Shown piece by piece: positions 50,501 to 61,871 of a DNA stretch of 64,000 bases. The position numbers and the translations under genes were made by a program. Below the pieces are notes generated by a model that saw nothing but the letters and a program-made list of their open reading frames with translations, was not told the DNA's origin and ran no database searches. The stretch comes from Apus apus. Lineage: Eukaryota > Chordata > Aves > Apodiformes > Apodidae. The first letter of the stretch is position 1; each line of letters opens with the position of its first letter. The stretch is from assembly GCF_020740795.1 (NCBI RefSeq), contig NC_067285.1, forward strand, positions 21,472,241-21,536,240, read 5' to 3'.

Positions 50501-53500
50501 ACTTTTTAAATTGGGAAGTTCTCATGCACTGTCCAGAAAGAAGTTGTCAATATACTCTATCCTAGTTTATATCAATATATATCTCTGTTAATAATTTCCT
50601 AGAATAAGAAATTTAGTGCTTCAGAGTATTAAAATGTTAGAAGAAACAGTATGTTGAAAATGTAGAACCCATAATTTCAAGGACACCCTCCCAGTTCCAA
50701 GTAGATATGAAGCTCAAAAATATTTTTTATTACATTATCCGTCCACAAAGAAGTACAAAGAATTTAGTAAGTGCGGGGAACTACTTCGTCCTATGTTTGG
50801 ATACTTTCAAAAATGGCTGGCTGAAATTAAAAAAGGAAAGTAAGACTGAGGTCATTAAGGTTCTTTAGGAAATGCCTATTTCATAAAACTGAACGTTTGT
50901 CATTAAAAAGCTTTTTTCACAGTACAATTAATTCTCATATTTAGTAATTGAAAAGTTATGCTTGTAAGTAAAAGGGGCCTATAGTCCTTTGTGTTGGTTG
51001 CTCGATCTATTGGAACTTTTTTATAGTGATATTTTTTCTCAGTCTTGGTAGCAAAATGCACGTTTCCCTTGTAGTGCGCTAGCCAGCGTCCTACTCCATG
51101 AGAGTGTTCTCTACTTTTTCACAGATTTTCTTTTGCTTGAACAGCAGATGGTTGTAGAGAAGTACCTGTGAAGGCACTGCAAGGGTGACTGTGCCACTCA
51201 CTTGCATGCTCAGATACTCCATTATTCTGTGCAGTGGTCATCAGCAAGGGGTTTTCAACAGTTGGTCCATAGTCCAAGCTACCGTTGCATCCCACAGAAG
51301 TTTCCGTGTCTCGTTCAACCATAGTGTATTATTCTTCTCATGTTTATAGACATGAGATGTGTCTGGAAGAATTGTACCAAGGAAGCTTTTACATCGTCTG
51401 TTATCTACTTTAGAAAGATAGGTGTCTATAACTTCTGAGGCATGACCAAGGGGATCTCTAGTGAAAAAGAGAAACAGTAGTTTCTATCTTGTAAGCATCT
51501 GAGCTTTCACTGTTTTATTTCCAAAATTGAACATGATTACTTAGAATTTTAAATGATGTGACAGTAACATAAAATTGCCACCAAAGTATTAGCTAAACAT
51601 GCTCATATTTGTCAGAGTTTGAGAATAATATTATGCCAATGGTATGATCCATTTAGATTATTGTTTACTGAGCCAGTCAATTGTGTATTTTGTTACTTGA
51701 GAAAGCATTATCGTGGAAAAAATAAGCAGCCTAGTGGGGTTACAAACAATAGAATTTATGCAACATATAAGGTCTAACTATATGTTTTTATAGCAAGTGC
51801 CCGTTTACAGTACGGTTACCCTGTGCATCTGTGTGGTCTGTAACCCTTATTCCCAGATATAATTTGTATTTAGTGTTGACGTTCTCAGTTGACAGAACTC
51901 TGGCATCAGAATCTCTCTCTGTGTAGGTGTGTGTTGCTGGAGCACATTGTTACACCTTCACCTTGCTGTCCTTTAGCTCTAACTGTGGAGACATGGCTTG
52001 TCAATCCTTAGCTTGCAGCCTCTAGTATTGGGACTTTTGGATTTCTGGGCTTCATGCCCCATTAAACTTAGAAGAATGGCTGTGAAACAGCCATTTGTAT
52101 GTGTTAAGTTATCACTATAATATATTGAATTCTTGACTGCTTTTTACAGAAAATAGTATCTGTTTAATAGGTACCAGAATATCCACGTATCCTTGAACTT
52201 CCACCCTTGTGAAGAGAAAAGTTTAATTTCTTTCATTGATAAAGATTCATTTTCCAAAAGTGTGAGGCATTTGAGAGGATAGCTGTAAGGTGACTGAATT
52301 ATACCTTTTCAGTTACCTGAAGTTTTAATTTCTTTTGGCAAGTTCCTTTTTTTGTCAATGTTTGTTTATGACAAGAAAATTCATCTTAAAAGCTTATCAG
52401 ATTTACCACAGGTACACTGTAAGGTGTAAAAATCCAATAGTCTGTCAGGATTAAAGTTGGATCTCTACCTCATGGTAATAACATTTCAGGTGTATGTAGT
52501 TGGTAGTTTCAGGATATTTGTACAGTCCTATTCACCTAGGGATACCAGTTTTTTCCAAGCTACAGAATCAGAGTGAAATTATTTTCTTAAAAAACAGTAA
52601 CAGCAATGTAAAAATAAAAATAGTAAAGTGCCCTTATTTAATGTTTTTGACAAAAATCTTCACTTGGATACTGGGATTCCTTTCAGCGTTGTTTCTATAG
52701 AGTTCAGCTGGAAAACTTTTTCTTTTTCCTGTTACCTGCTGCCACTTAGTGTGGTGTCTACTACTTAAAGCAAGCATGCTCCTTTTCCTAACATGTGCCC
52801 TAATTCAGTGCTGTAAAAACAAGTAGCTCATGTTGGCAGTCTTTGAACAAAGATTAATGAATTTAGCTGTTAAGCAATGTGATCTCACAGTACGTGCATT
52901 TTACAAAGGAACCTTTTGACAGGCTTTTTTAATGCAGAAGCAAGCCTCTGTGATCCTTCATATTGTAATCTATGTTAAAAGTTTATGTTGAGGTCTCTGT
53001 TGGTGTACACTGCAGAAATGTCCCACTGTAGATGATGCTGTTGACCACAGAAAATTAATTCCCATGGCGTACAAGTTGTATGCTGCTCCACAAAATGTTT
53101 TTTACATGTCATGCATGTACATTTCTTTTGGTCTTCCTGGTGTAGTGGGTGAGATTTGCTTCTGAGCAGTGCAGCCGTGCTTGCTTTAATATGTGATTTA
53201 TAACATGAAGGGCACTGTGCTTATTCCTGTGATAGGGAGGGAGAAGAAGCCAAAGCTCCATATGTAAGTTAACGGGTATTGAGTAACTCATATGAGTAGA
53301 TTTAAAAAGAGCAGCATGTTTGGTTCTTCTTTTCAAAATTTGTGATGGCCTTATCTGACTGGGTAGCAGATATAATGGAGAAGAGATAAATAAATTATTG
53401 TAGTACCTTAATATAACACAAATGAGAGAAGTAGTCCATATGATGATGAACTGGAAGGGAATCGCTGAGGGTTTCAGTGATATAGTGCTATGAAAAGTTT

Positions 53501-54208
53501 CTGAATGTACACATTGAAAAAGAGCCTATGAGCAACCATGTAGTCTGGAAACAAAGTCAGGGTTGAGGTAGATAATAATTTTTGTCTCTGCTGTGTATCA
53601 CCTGAGTTTGTAATAAGTAGCTGTCATTCTCTAATTGTTAAATGGTTTATCTTAAAAAAAAAATAATCAATTCTTAGGCAAACTGTTAAATACATACTGG
53701 ACATGGAAGGCAACTACCAAAATTGTATAAGGACTCTGTGCTAGATTTTATTTTAATAGACATTTTTATTCTCTACAGTTAATAATTTCATCTCTTTGGT
53801 TAACACTGAAGTCACATGCTGGTATTTCCAGAATGTTGTAAAGGTAGCATTGAACTTGTATTTTCTGTAGACAATTTTCACAGCAGATTTCTCTAAATGA
53901 CTTGGGAGTACAATGGCAAGATATAACGTACTTTGTCATGACCATCTCAGGGTCTATTTTCCTCATATGTGAAAGAAAAAACATGATTCAGTGCTATTAC
54001 CAGCTGCAGACTCATTTGTTTTTTTAATGGTTTATGATTGTGTCTCTTTTTTTGTTTCAGTTGGAAAGAGATGTGGCTGCAGGATTACTGGCAAAGCCTT
54101 GATCAGGGTGAGGCCCTCACTGCTATGATTCATCGCAATGAGTCACATCAGGGAAGATTTTGGGACTATATGCATGAGATTTTCCTCAAGAGAACAAGGC
54201 AACACTGA
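46728..54208 (+). CDS. FUT11: FUT11, GT10-family fucosyltransferase (3 coding exons)
   Basis: Coding exons 46728-47471, 48740-49365 and 54061-54208 join in frame to 505 residues (human 492). Residues about 14-33 form a single hydrophobic signal or anchor segment. [15 protein letters not shown], the FYGTDFRA and LLSHPPGI blocks, and the GT10 donor-binding motif ([21 protein letters not shown], about 286-306) identify the alpha-1,3-fucosyltransferase family; the last exon ([16 protein letters not shown]-like) fits FUT11. Four N-glycosylation sequons are visible (NDT, NYT, NLS, NES). FUT11, with FUT10, has been reported to be a protein O-fucosyltransferase (POFUT4) acting on EMI domains in the ER, rather than a Lewis-type enzyme. 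The start is the first in-frame ATG, with G at -3 and +4. Retaining intron 2 would end the protein one codon past exon 2. Confidence 0.96.
47472..48739 (+). other. FUT11: FUT11 intron 1
   Basis: Phase-0 intron, CAG|GTAGGT to TTTTAG. The start is GC-rich island DNA, the rest AT-rich. No other exon or repeat is recognised. Confidence 0.85.
49366..54060 (+). other. FUT11: FUT11 intron 2
   Basis: A 4.7-kb phase-2 intron, GACAG|GTAATG to TTTGTTTCAG. No clear mobile element is seen. The 49700-49960 part reads like an old, unidentified repeat or exonised sequence on the - strand (open for about 130 codons). Weak antisense exon-like segments are found at 51119-51457 and 51820-51935. Confidence 0.8.
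51119..51457 (-). other. Weak antisense exon-like segment
   Basis: On the - strand, a good acceptor (TTTCTCTTTTTCACTAG) is followed by 71 open codons to a stop at 51241-51243; a second frame is open from 51322 down to a stop at 51119-51121. An AATAAA lies further along the - strand near 50730. GC content is above the surrounding intron. I recognise no protein family, and open stretches of this size also occur by chance. Confidence 0.15.
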
Positions 54209-54765
54209 CCTATCTTTGTAAGAGCTTGATTTGAAAACTGCATTGAAAGCTGAGATTAGGAATTTTTACCTCGCTCCAAATGTTTGCCTTGAAATGGACT
54301 TAAAGCTTTCACAGAGACTATTTTCTCTGGTGCATTAAGTAAGTTTCTGTTTGGATTGGATTTTAGCAGTGGGATCTTAGCAACTGCTTTGATTTGAATT
54401 TCAGCTCCATGGTATGAGGCTGCTCCTGACTTGCAGGTGTCCACACACATGGGGAAAAAGAGGAGTTTACTCTCCTTTTGCATTTGCTATAGTTTTTGTG
54501 GCTTACATGACTTCAGAGGAACACCTCTTCAAACTCACGCTCAAATGCCCTCAGTTATTTCAGGGATTTTTTTTTTATTCTCCAAAATATTAATAGCTTT
54601 TTATAAGTATTTTATCAGTCATTTATTCTTCTCACTAAGGTGTACTTTTAGCTGCTATTAACAAATGGCTTTTCCAGTGAAGGAATTACAGAAGACAAAT
54701 GTCTGTGGAAAGCAATTGTGCCTTATGAAATTACAGCAATAAAGTCACTTCTCCTCAAGGAAACA
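54209..54765 (+). other. FUT11: FUT11 3' UTR with poly(A) signal
   Basis: Short non-coding tail after the TGA stop (54206-54208). An AATAAA at 54738-54743 followed by T/G-rich DNA suggests cleavage near 54760. Further AATAAA hexamers near 55621 and 55923 could give longer forms. Confidence 0.65.
54738..54743 (+). terminator. FUT11: FUT11 polyadenylation signal AATAAA
   Basis: First canonical hexamer after the stop codon, 530 bp downstream. Confidence 0.65.
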
Positions 54766-57700
54766 TGCCTCAAGTGCTCATACTTTTCAGGCTGACTGAA
54801 TACCTATGGGCAGGTCGCTTACTGCCTAATTTTCCTCTTTTGCTAACTTTCCAGGTGATACATACAATGGGATGAGAGATTAAGTTATTTAATTTATAAT
54901 TTCAACAAAGTATTTCATACCAGAAAGTGTATTGCCTGGTTTTGTGCAGAACTAGAGTAAAATTAGTATGCTTTGGTTCTGAAATCCCAGTCATAATCTT
55001 GTCATCTTGTTATCTTCTTAATACCAGAGATTCAGTGTCCTCTAATTTGTTCTTTTTGAGTATCTGCAGCTTTCTGCAAAGACAAATACGTTTTAACAAT
55101 GGTGCCTTTCTGGATTGTTTCTGCAGTTTGGATAAAAACCTTGCAGTCTTCCTGTTCTGAAGTAGATAATCAGAACCAGGTGCACTGAAATGGTTTTGTA
55201 TCTCTACTGATAATACAGTATGATCCTGGTCTGTTACTGGAGTTCCTAAAAGGGATGATAGGTGGATAGACCTTCCTGGTTGCATAGCATGTATCTCTTA
55301 CAGAGACAAATGAAGTCCACTGTTCCCTGCTGTGTTAGGTACCTTTCTGAAATAATTGATCTTGCACTGGAGGGAAAATAATTCACTTAGTGTCACAGGT
55401 TTAAAAGCACAGGCAAATACGGCCACACTGCAGTGATGTCTCTAATGATATAATAGTATTTTATTTCTCCAGTTCTCGCTCTTCAGAAGTAGCTCCTGAC
55501 TAAATAGCCAGGGTTTATCCCTGCCAAAGCAGAATATTGGTAATGAAGATCTTGAGTCTGTAAAATAATTTCCTTTTGTAAGGCAGTTGAGGCATTGCTG
55601 TGGGAAGTCTGAAGCTTGTTAATAAAAGTTAGGAGAAAATTACTTTGTCTGTTCTGTAATAATAGTAACAAATGGATCTTAAGTTACAATGCATTCATCA
55701 GTTTACATTCCTTTTTTTCAGTTACTCAGGAGGCATGAATACCTAAATGAACATACCTGATTTAGTTGTTGAAGTGGATTACTCAAATCACATTAAGATT
55801 ACAGGTATGTGTGTTCAGGATTGAAGTGGCCACAATGCGCTTGAGAAGTAAATTAAGATAAAACAAATTAAGACTGCTCTAGTTCTGAATGTCAACTTCT
55901 ACTGAACAGTTTAATGACATTTAAATAAATTGTCTGAATTAATGCCTGCAGTTACCTCAGATGATACTCACTTCATGTTTCTGTTCAGAAAGTCATTCAG
56001 TCTTTGACTGCATGGTTCTCTTGATTAGCTGTATCTCAAAACTTCTCTTATTCAAGGGTTTGTTGCCATAGTCAGAGAAATTCTGATCTTGCTTTTTGAA
56101 CTAAACATAAAATATAAGAACCAGATACCAGCACGTTCTGCTTTTGCCATTTTATCCTGTAATTTAAGTAGATTTTCCTTAAGTGTGGGATTTGTAACTT
56201 GAGTCACGGTATTTGTTACATTTATCTGCTGTTGCCAAGACTAGACATGTTACATTGAATGTATTCTCCTTACAGGAGTAACAGGAGGTACAAACTTACG
56301 AGTATCTAGTAAACTAGATAAAAACTTACTCCTTGGAACCCTGATTCATTAATTTGCTAATTCACAGCCAAGTATTCCTTCTCCACTCCTTTATTATCTG
56401 TACTCAATATTTTACACTCAACAATCAACAAGTTTTTTGTTTGTTTTTTTTCTTAGTCCTACAGGAGGGTTTGGGGGTTTTTTGTTTTGGTTTGTTGGGT
56501 TTTTTTGTTGTATATGTATGTACTGCAGAAGGCTGGTGTTTTGAGTGTCATGACTGCTGCCAAGCCTGAGTATTTGTGAATGCTATATCCCTTCTTAATA
56601 CAAGTATGAAAGTAACTTTAGCACAGATATTCTGTGGTTTTGTCTTGAGTTTTTCAAAGTACAACTTCTAGTTTGTAGCTAAGAGTAATGAGCCAGTTTC
56701 AATAGCTTTCTTTTCTGATTTTTCAGTGTTGTCCTAGGTTTAACTGTTTCGTAGTCTTATCTGCTACCACTCCTCACACCCTTCGTGCTCAACCAAGCCT
56801 GTTTTTCTCTTGTAACAGCAGTTTTTTCTGTGGTAATAGAACATACTAGCTTTATTGTCTCCTGTATGCCACAACATGTCCAACAGTGTGTCTGGTGCCT
56901 ACATTGATATACTAAATGTGTTTCACTTATTGCACATGGTGTGCAGGAATTAAGGCTGAAGGGTTTCTTACAGTACACAGTATGAATAACTCATATGGCT
57001 GCCAGGCAAAGGGGCAGGAGAGGTGGAAATCCTCCCTAGCTACCTAAGGAGTTGTGGTTGTAGTTCTGTTCCAGGCTGCTGACTGACCTTCACAACATCC
57101 ACTTTGCTGCACAGCAAGGACTGCAAAATGTTGACTAAAGGTGGTTCTACAGCTAGGGTTTTGCTTTCATCTCTCTCCTACTATTTGGAAGAGGCAGGAG
57201 GAGAAGCTGGGTGTCCTACCCTTGAAGAGTTTGAGATTAATTTACATAATACTGCATTTGAAAGGATTGCTATATAATGTCCAAGGACTGCTGCCAGTCT
57301 TAGCCAAAATTAATTCAATTTACAATTTTAAATGTCTTTCTACTAGTACAAGTATGTGAATACAGGCAAGGGGGAAGGTCATTGCAGCAACTATTAATAT
57401 TTTGGAAAGAGGTTTCTGATCTCTGTTTTTGAGTGCTAACTGGATTTCTCACTTCACTGCTTTGAATCGAAACCAGCTAGGCAGTGGTTCAGTGTCATCA
57501 CTTACATTGTGATTACTGGAAGGCTGATATGAATACTCTGAACAGTATAAACAACATCTTTCTTCATTAAGTTCCTATAGCACAGGTGTCTGTACTTGCA
57601 GAAACACAAAACTGAGGCTGAGAGGTTAAATATATAAAATACTGAAGATGATAAAGATAAAGCTCTCTAAATCTTTTGGTAGGTTTCTACTACCTAGGGT

Positions 57701-60700
57701 GAGTCACTTTGCTGCTTGTCATGCATTTTTCCTGTTTACTGTGTGACTAGAGAGAAGATTCCAGAGCTGTCAGTATAGCTTTATTCACTAGCATTAATGT
57801 TCTAAGAATAGTTCTCATTGCTGCTTATATGAAATGCTAGTAGGTTCTATTGGTGCTGTGTCTAAGGACTGACAAGCTAGGGATAAATATATACCCTCTG
57901 AGAGATGAGAAACAAGTGTCGAATAGAAGATTAAAAATTTAGCAATCCATTTAATTGCATTAGACAAGCTGAAATTCTCATTCTCCTGCAAAAACTGATA
58001 CCAGGTGCTGCCTATTTTTCCAGTAAGAAGCTGGGTATTTTATATACTGAACCTAGTAGTCTCTTTTCTGTCCTTTAACAATGACTGCAATATCTAGGAA
58101 TTAAATAACCTCACTGAAAAATATTGATTCAATACCTATCAATACACTGATAATATCTAGAACCAAAAAAACCTGCCTTTTCTTATTTCTGTCACTGTAG
58201 TGACTTTCAAACTGAAGGATTTCTGAGTCCCCTGTGATGGTAAGTAGAACGAGAGCCAAGCAACACTGGATGTGTGCATTTGGAGGGAAAGGAGAATGAG
58301 ATTCTTTCTTTGGAAGTGATCTGTAGAGTGCAGCAGCTGGAGAATCACAGCAGAAATGCCCTTCTTGCACTTTGGCAGAGGGTAGTTTTAACTGGTGTGG
58401 AAGAACAAATAACTCCTAAAGTACTGGGAACAGGATAAATTTAATTGAAACACAGTGATCAGGGCATCACTGTTTAAACATGCTTTGCTGTGTTAGACAA
58501 GCAGTCATCTGCCTTACCATTCTTGCATATTCACTCTTCAGCCATTGTCCCAAGAGAGCCACTCCTTAATGATTAACTGTCATGTATTTGTTTGGATTTA
58601 ATTAAGATTGTTGATGGATCTCCAGACACCTTCTGAGAAGGTGTATTCATCAGGAACATAGAGGGTGACAGGTTCCTTCATTTTTCCCAGAGACTTCTGC
58701 TGACAGGTTGAAATTAATCAGAGACAAAATCCAGCTGAGCCAAAGGCTGTGTCAGGCTCCAAGAAACTGCACTTCTCTTGTGATTCAGTGTCTCAGAGCT
58801 GGCACTGAGAGATACATGGCCCTGCAGAGTAATTAGGAAGAGTGGAGAAGAATGGAACTGCAGGATTTGTTCCAGAGCTCCAACACGACTGGCATTTTAA
58901 TTTGTATGCTGTTATATACATTCTTTTCTGCAGAAAAGACTCGTCTAATGTTGAAGTGTCTCAGCTAGAGATGGTTATTGGGGATCTTGGAATGGATCGG
59001 AGCGGATCATGGTACTTTGTGACATCTCTGAGCAAATAAGGAGGCATCAGGTAATTTGCAGTGGAACAGGCTGGATTTGGGTAGATCTGTGGATTGAGGA
59101 TGGCAGCTCAGAACTAGTCAGGTGTACAGAATAATGCATCTGACATGAGATAGCCCAAGATAAGGTCGGCTAGCATTGGAGTTGGGGCAGGGAGTGACAT
59201 TTTGGAAAAAAATTTAACTAGCCAAAATGCTGGTTAGCATTCAGCTTTAACTGAATGTTGATCCAATTAAAGTAGTTGTAAAGGCAGTTACAATTTTACA
59301 TGTTCTTTACGGTTGTACATTGAGGATACACAATGAAGTATCTGTGGGGTTCATTTGTCAATGTGTTCAGGGAATTGGGTTTCTGACTGTCCCTATAAAG
59401 ATGGCACTTCTGTCTCATCCATTAGTGACTCTGTGCTATCAGCTATATAAAATATGGGCCATAAAGAGACTTGGCTTCTGACTAACACACCTCTTCTGTA
59501 GTTCCACATTCTCCCTTAAAACAAATTTTTGTGTCTTGCTTCATACATCTCTGTATGTTGTGTGCAGACACCGTCACATACGTTGTTCTGTCTGCTCAGA
59601 AATTTCTTAGGCTGATGCTCCAATCCCAGGCTGAATGCCAAAAAAAGAAACTAATGCAGACAGCAGTAACTGACAGGAAGCTATTACAATTCTCCTTGTG
59701 TTGCTTGCCTTTTTCTCAGCCTTCCCTCCTCCCCATTTTTCTTATAATTACTTAGAAGAGGGATCAGCTTTTGAAGGTGAACGTATCTGAAGGTGCTGCC
59801 ACCATTAGCTAATGTAATTTAGTAAAAGGGAGGTTGATTTAGAGGGAATGCAGCTCAGCTTATCTTACATCCTAGCATTTGCATCTTTCCTTGTTACTGT
59901 TCTTGTGGAAGTCTAGTTAGTGATTGCAGCAGGCAAATGTAGCAAAGTGGGTATCAGTAGGGGTAACCAGAAGAGGCAAAACCAAGAGCAGCTGAACCTC
60001 ACATGAACTGGAATGCTGAAAAAAACAATCTCCCTGTCTTGAATTTGCAAGGTCTCTAGTGTTGAGAGTTGCAGGATTCAAGTCCTTTACTAATTTGAAG
60101 ATGTCAGTTTTTCTTTCTTATCCACTAGAAACCAAGCTAGGATGGTAGCTCATTTCCTGTCCTCTCAGAAGAAACAGAAGTAGAGAAACATCCCTCTTAC
60201 CAAAATGTTTCAGAACTACCACACAGATGTCTGAATTTGGAGCTAAAGAGATGGAAATTTGCTTTCAAGAAGACCAAAAGAAGTATTTTGCTTACTTGAA
60301 AATGTCTTCTCATATTCTTTAAGCTGGACTCTGAGAAAATACTATTTTAACATTAACAAAAATACAGATTCAGACATAGCAGAATACATATTCAATCAGA
60401 TGCAGTAAAATTTAGTAATAATACTGAGAATAGTCTGGTATAGATCCAGTGATGTTTATATCAAGGTAACAGAGTTTCCAATGTCATGTTAACTTCCCTG
60501 ACAGTGCAGAGGCAAATGGAGTGCTGGTTTTTGATGTCTGTACCTAGGAGGTTGAATATATTATTTTCATCCAAAGCAATGTGCCATAAAATTGTTTCAG
60601 CGTTGCTGTGGAAGAAAACTGATTTTTCCTATGTTCTCCAGTGCACAAGGGAAACTGATGGTGCCTGAAGGAGCCCTGGTATGGTGGTAGGATGGCTTAG

Positions 60701-61479
60701 TGACCACTATATGTCAAGCATCTGAGTATTTTAGGTCCCCAGTACAGTATCTTTACTTCTCAGTTCTTTACATGTCCTTTGTCCCTCATGCTGTGCACCC
60801 CAGCCCTTGACATGTTACTGTGCCTCCTGTTACGACCTGGCTTTTTCAGCTGGAGACATCCAGAACCAGCCAGATGAGTTGAAGTCGTCCAGAGATTTAA
60901 GTCCTATATTAGGAAGAAAACTTCTGGGAACAAGGGGTTTCTCCACTACTGGGTACAAGGCTGTGAGAATACAATCATGTCAGAAAAAAGTTTCAGTATC
61001 TTCATGGAACACAGGGTAGGAACAATGCAGGAGAGATCCAGCTGTTAGTATGTGATGGGGAGAGATGAGGGGCCATGTGGATTGTCAGTTGCTACTGGGT
61101 GGTTCCTTGTAACACAGAAGCTGTGAGAAGTTCAGTTTTCACAGCCTTTGTCTGGAGAGCAGGATTGTGTGTATTCAAAGACACCTTTATTTTAGCGATG
61201 AAAGTTATCAGTCCTGTAACACTGACAAGCTACTTCACTTGTTCATTCTTATCCTTTTTGACTCTCTTGCATTGGCTGCCTAAAAACCCACCTTCCCCTC
61301 AACATCCCCACCACGTTAGTATTTCCCCATGTATCTTTCTAGTTCTTATCGCCTGCCTTACTGGTCAGATGAAGAGAGGAGGGAAAGAGACTGCTGAAGT
61401 TCTTCTAGTAGTTCACTCTTACACGAGTTACATTTCCGAGGTTCTTGTGTGTTATTACAGAACGGCTGAATTTGGCAGG
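54766..61479. other. FUT11-CHCHD1 intergenic region
   Basis: 6.7 kb of mostly AT-rich DNA. Several 60-90-codon open frames on both strands are flanked by plausible splice sites (for example - strand 55027-55283 and 55483-55661, + strand 58934-59050), but none resembles a known protein and none can be linked into a consistent gene. No clear repeat is seen apart from T/G-rich stretches near 56470-56515. Human has no gene between FUT11 and CHCHD1. Confidence 0.55.
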
Positions 61480-61674
61480 GAGCTCCCCAGGCCGCCTAGC
61501 CTGACCGCTCTGCTCCGTCCGGGCCAGCTGCGGCCCTCGGGGCGCGCTCCGGGGGGCACGGTGGGGAGTTCTGTGGGTCCTGCCTTCATGTTGCCTTTGT
61601 GGGGTGCGCGGTTGCGGCTCTGTGTGTTTTGCTGAGTTCTTGGCTGTGTGGGGTTTTTTTTCCCTTGGGTGTGC

Positions 61675-61730
61675 GGTTGGAGTCCGTGATCTTAGTGGTC
61701 TTTTCCAACCGCGACAGTTCTGTGATTCTG
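61675..61730 (+). repeat. CR1 3' tail inside the CHCHD1 promoter island
   Basis: CGGTTGGAGTCCGTGATCTT, TTTTCCAACC, then TTCTGTGATTCTG matches the last 55 bases of CR1. It ends about 135 bp before the CHCHD1 start codon. Confidence 0.75.
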
Positions 61731-61820
61731 GGGGGAAAGCGGGTGACGCCACGGCCGGGCGGGCCTGCCGCGCCCTGCCATGACGGCGCCGCCCCCGCCG
61801 GCCGGGCCTGCCCGCGGGCC

Positions 61821-61834
61821 GCGCTGCGCAGGCG
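61821..61834. promoter_or_regulatory. CHCHD1: NRF1-like site
   Basis: GCGCTGCGCAGGCG carries the TGCGCAGGCGC-type core of NRF1 sites and lies about 35 bp before the start codon. NRF1 controls many nuclear genes for mitochondrial proteins, which suits this gene. Binding is inferred. Confidence 0.5.
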
Positions 61835-61860
61835 CCGTGCGGGGGGCGGGCCCGGCGCGG

Positions 61861-61871
61861 AGCATGGCGGC
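61861..61871 (+). promoter_or_regulatory. CHCHD1: YY1-like motif over the CHCHD1 start codon
   Basis: AGCATGGCGGC is one or two bases off the AANATGGCGGC YY1 consensus often found just downstream of transcription starts of ribosomal and mitochondrial genes. Confidence 0.45.
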
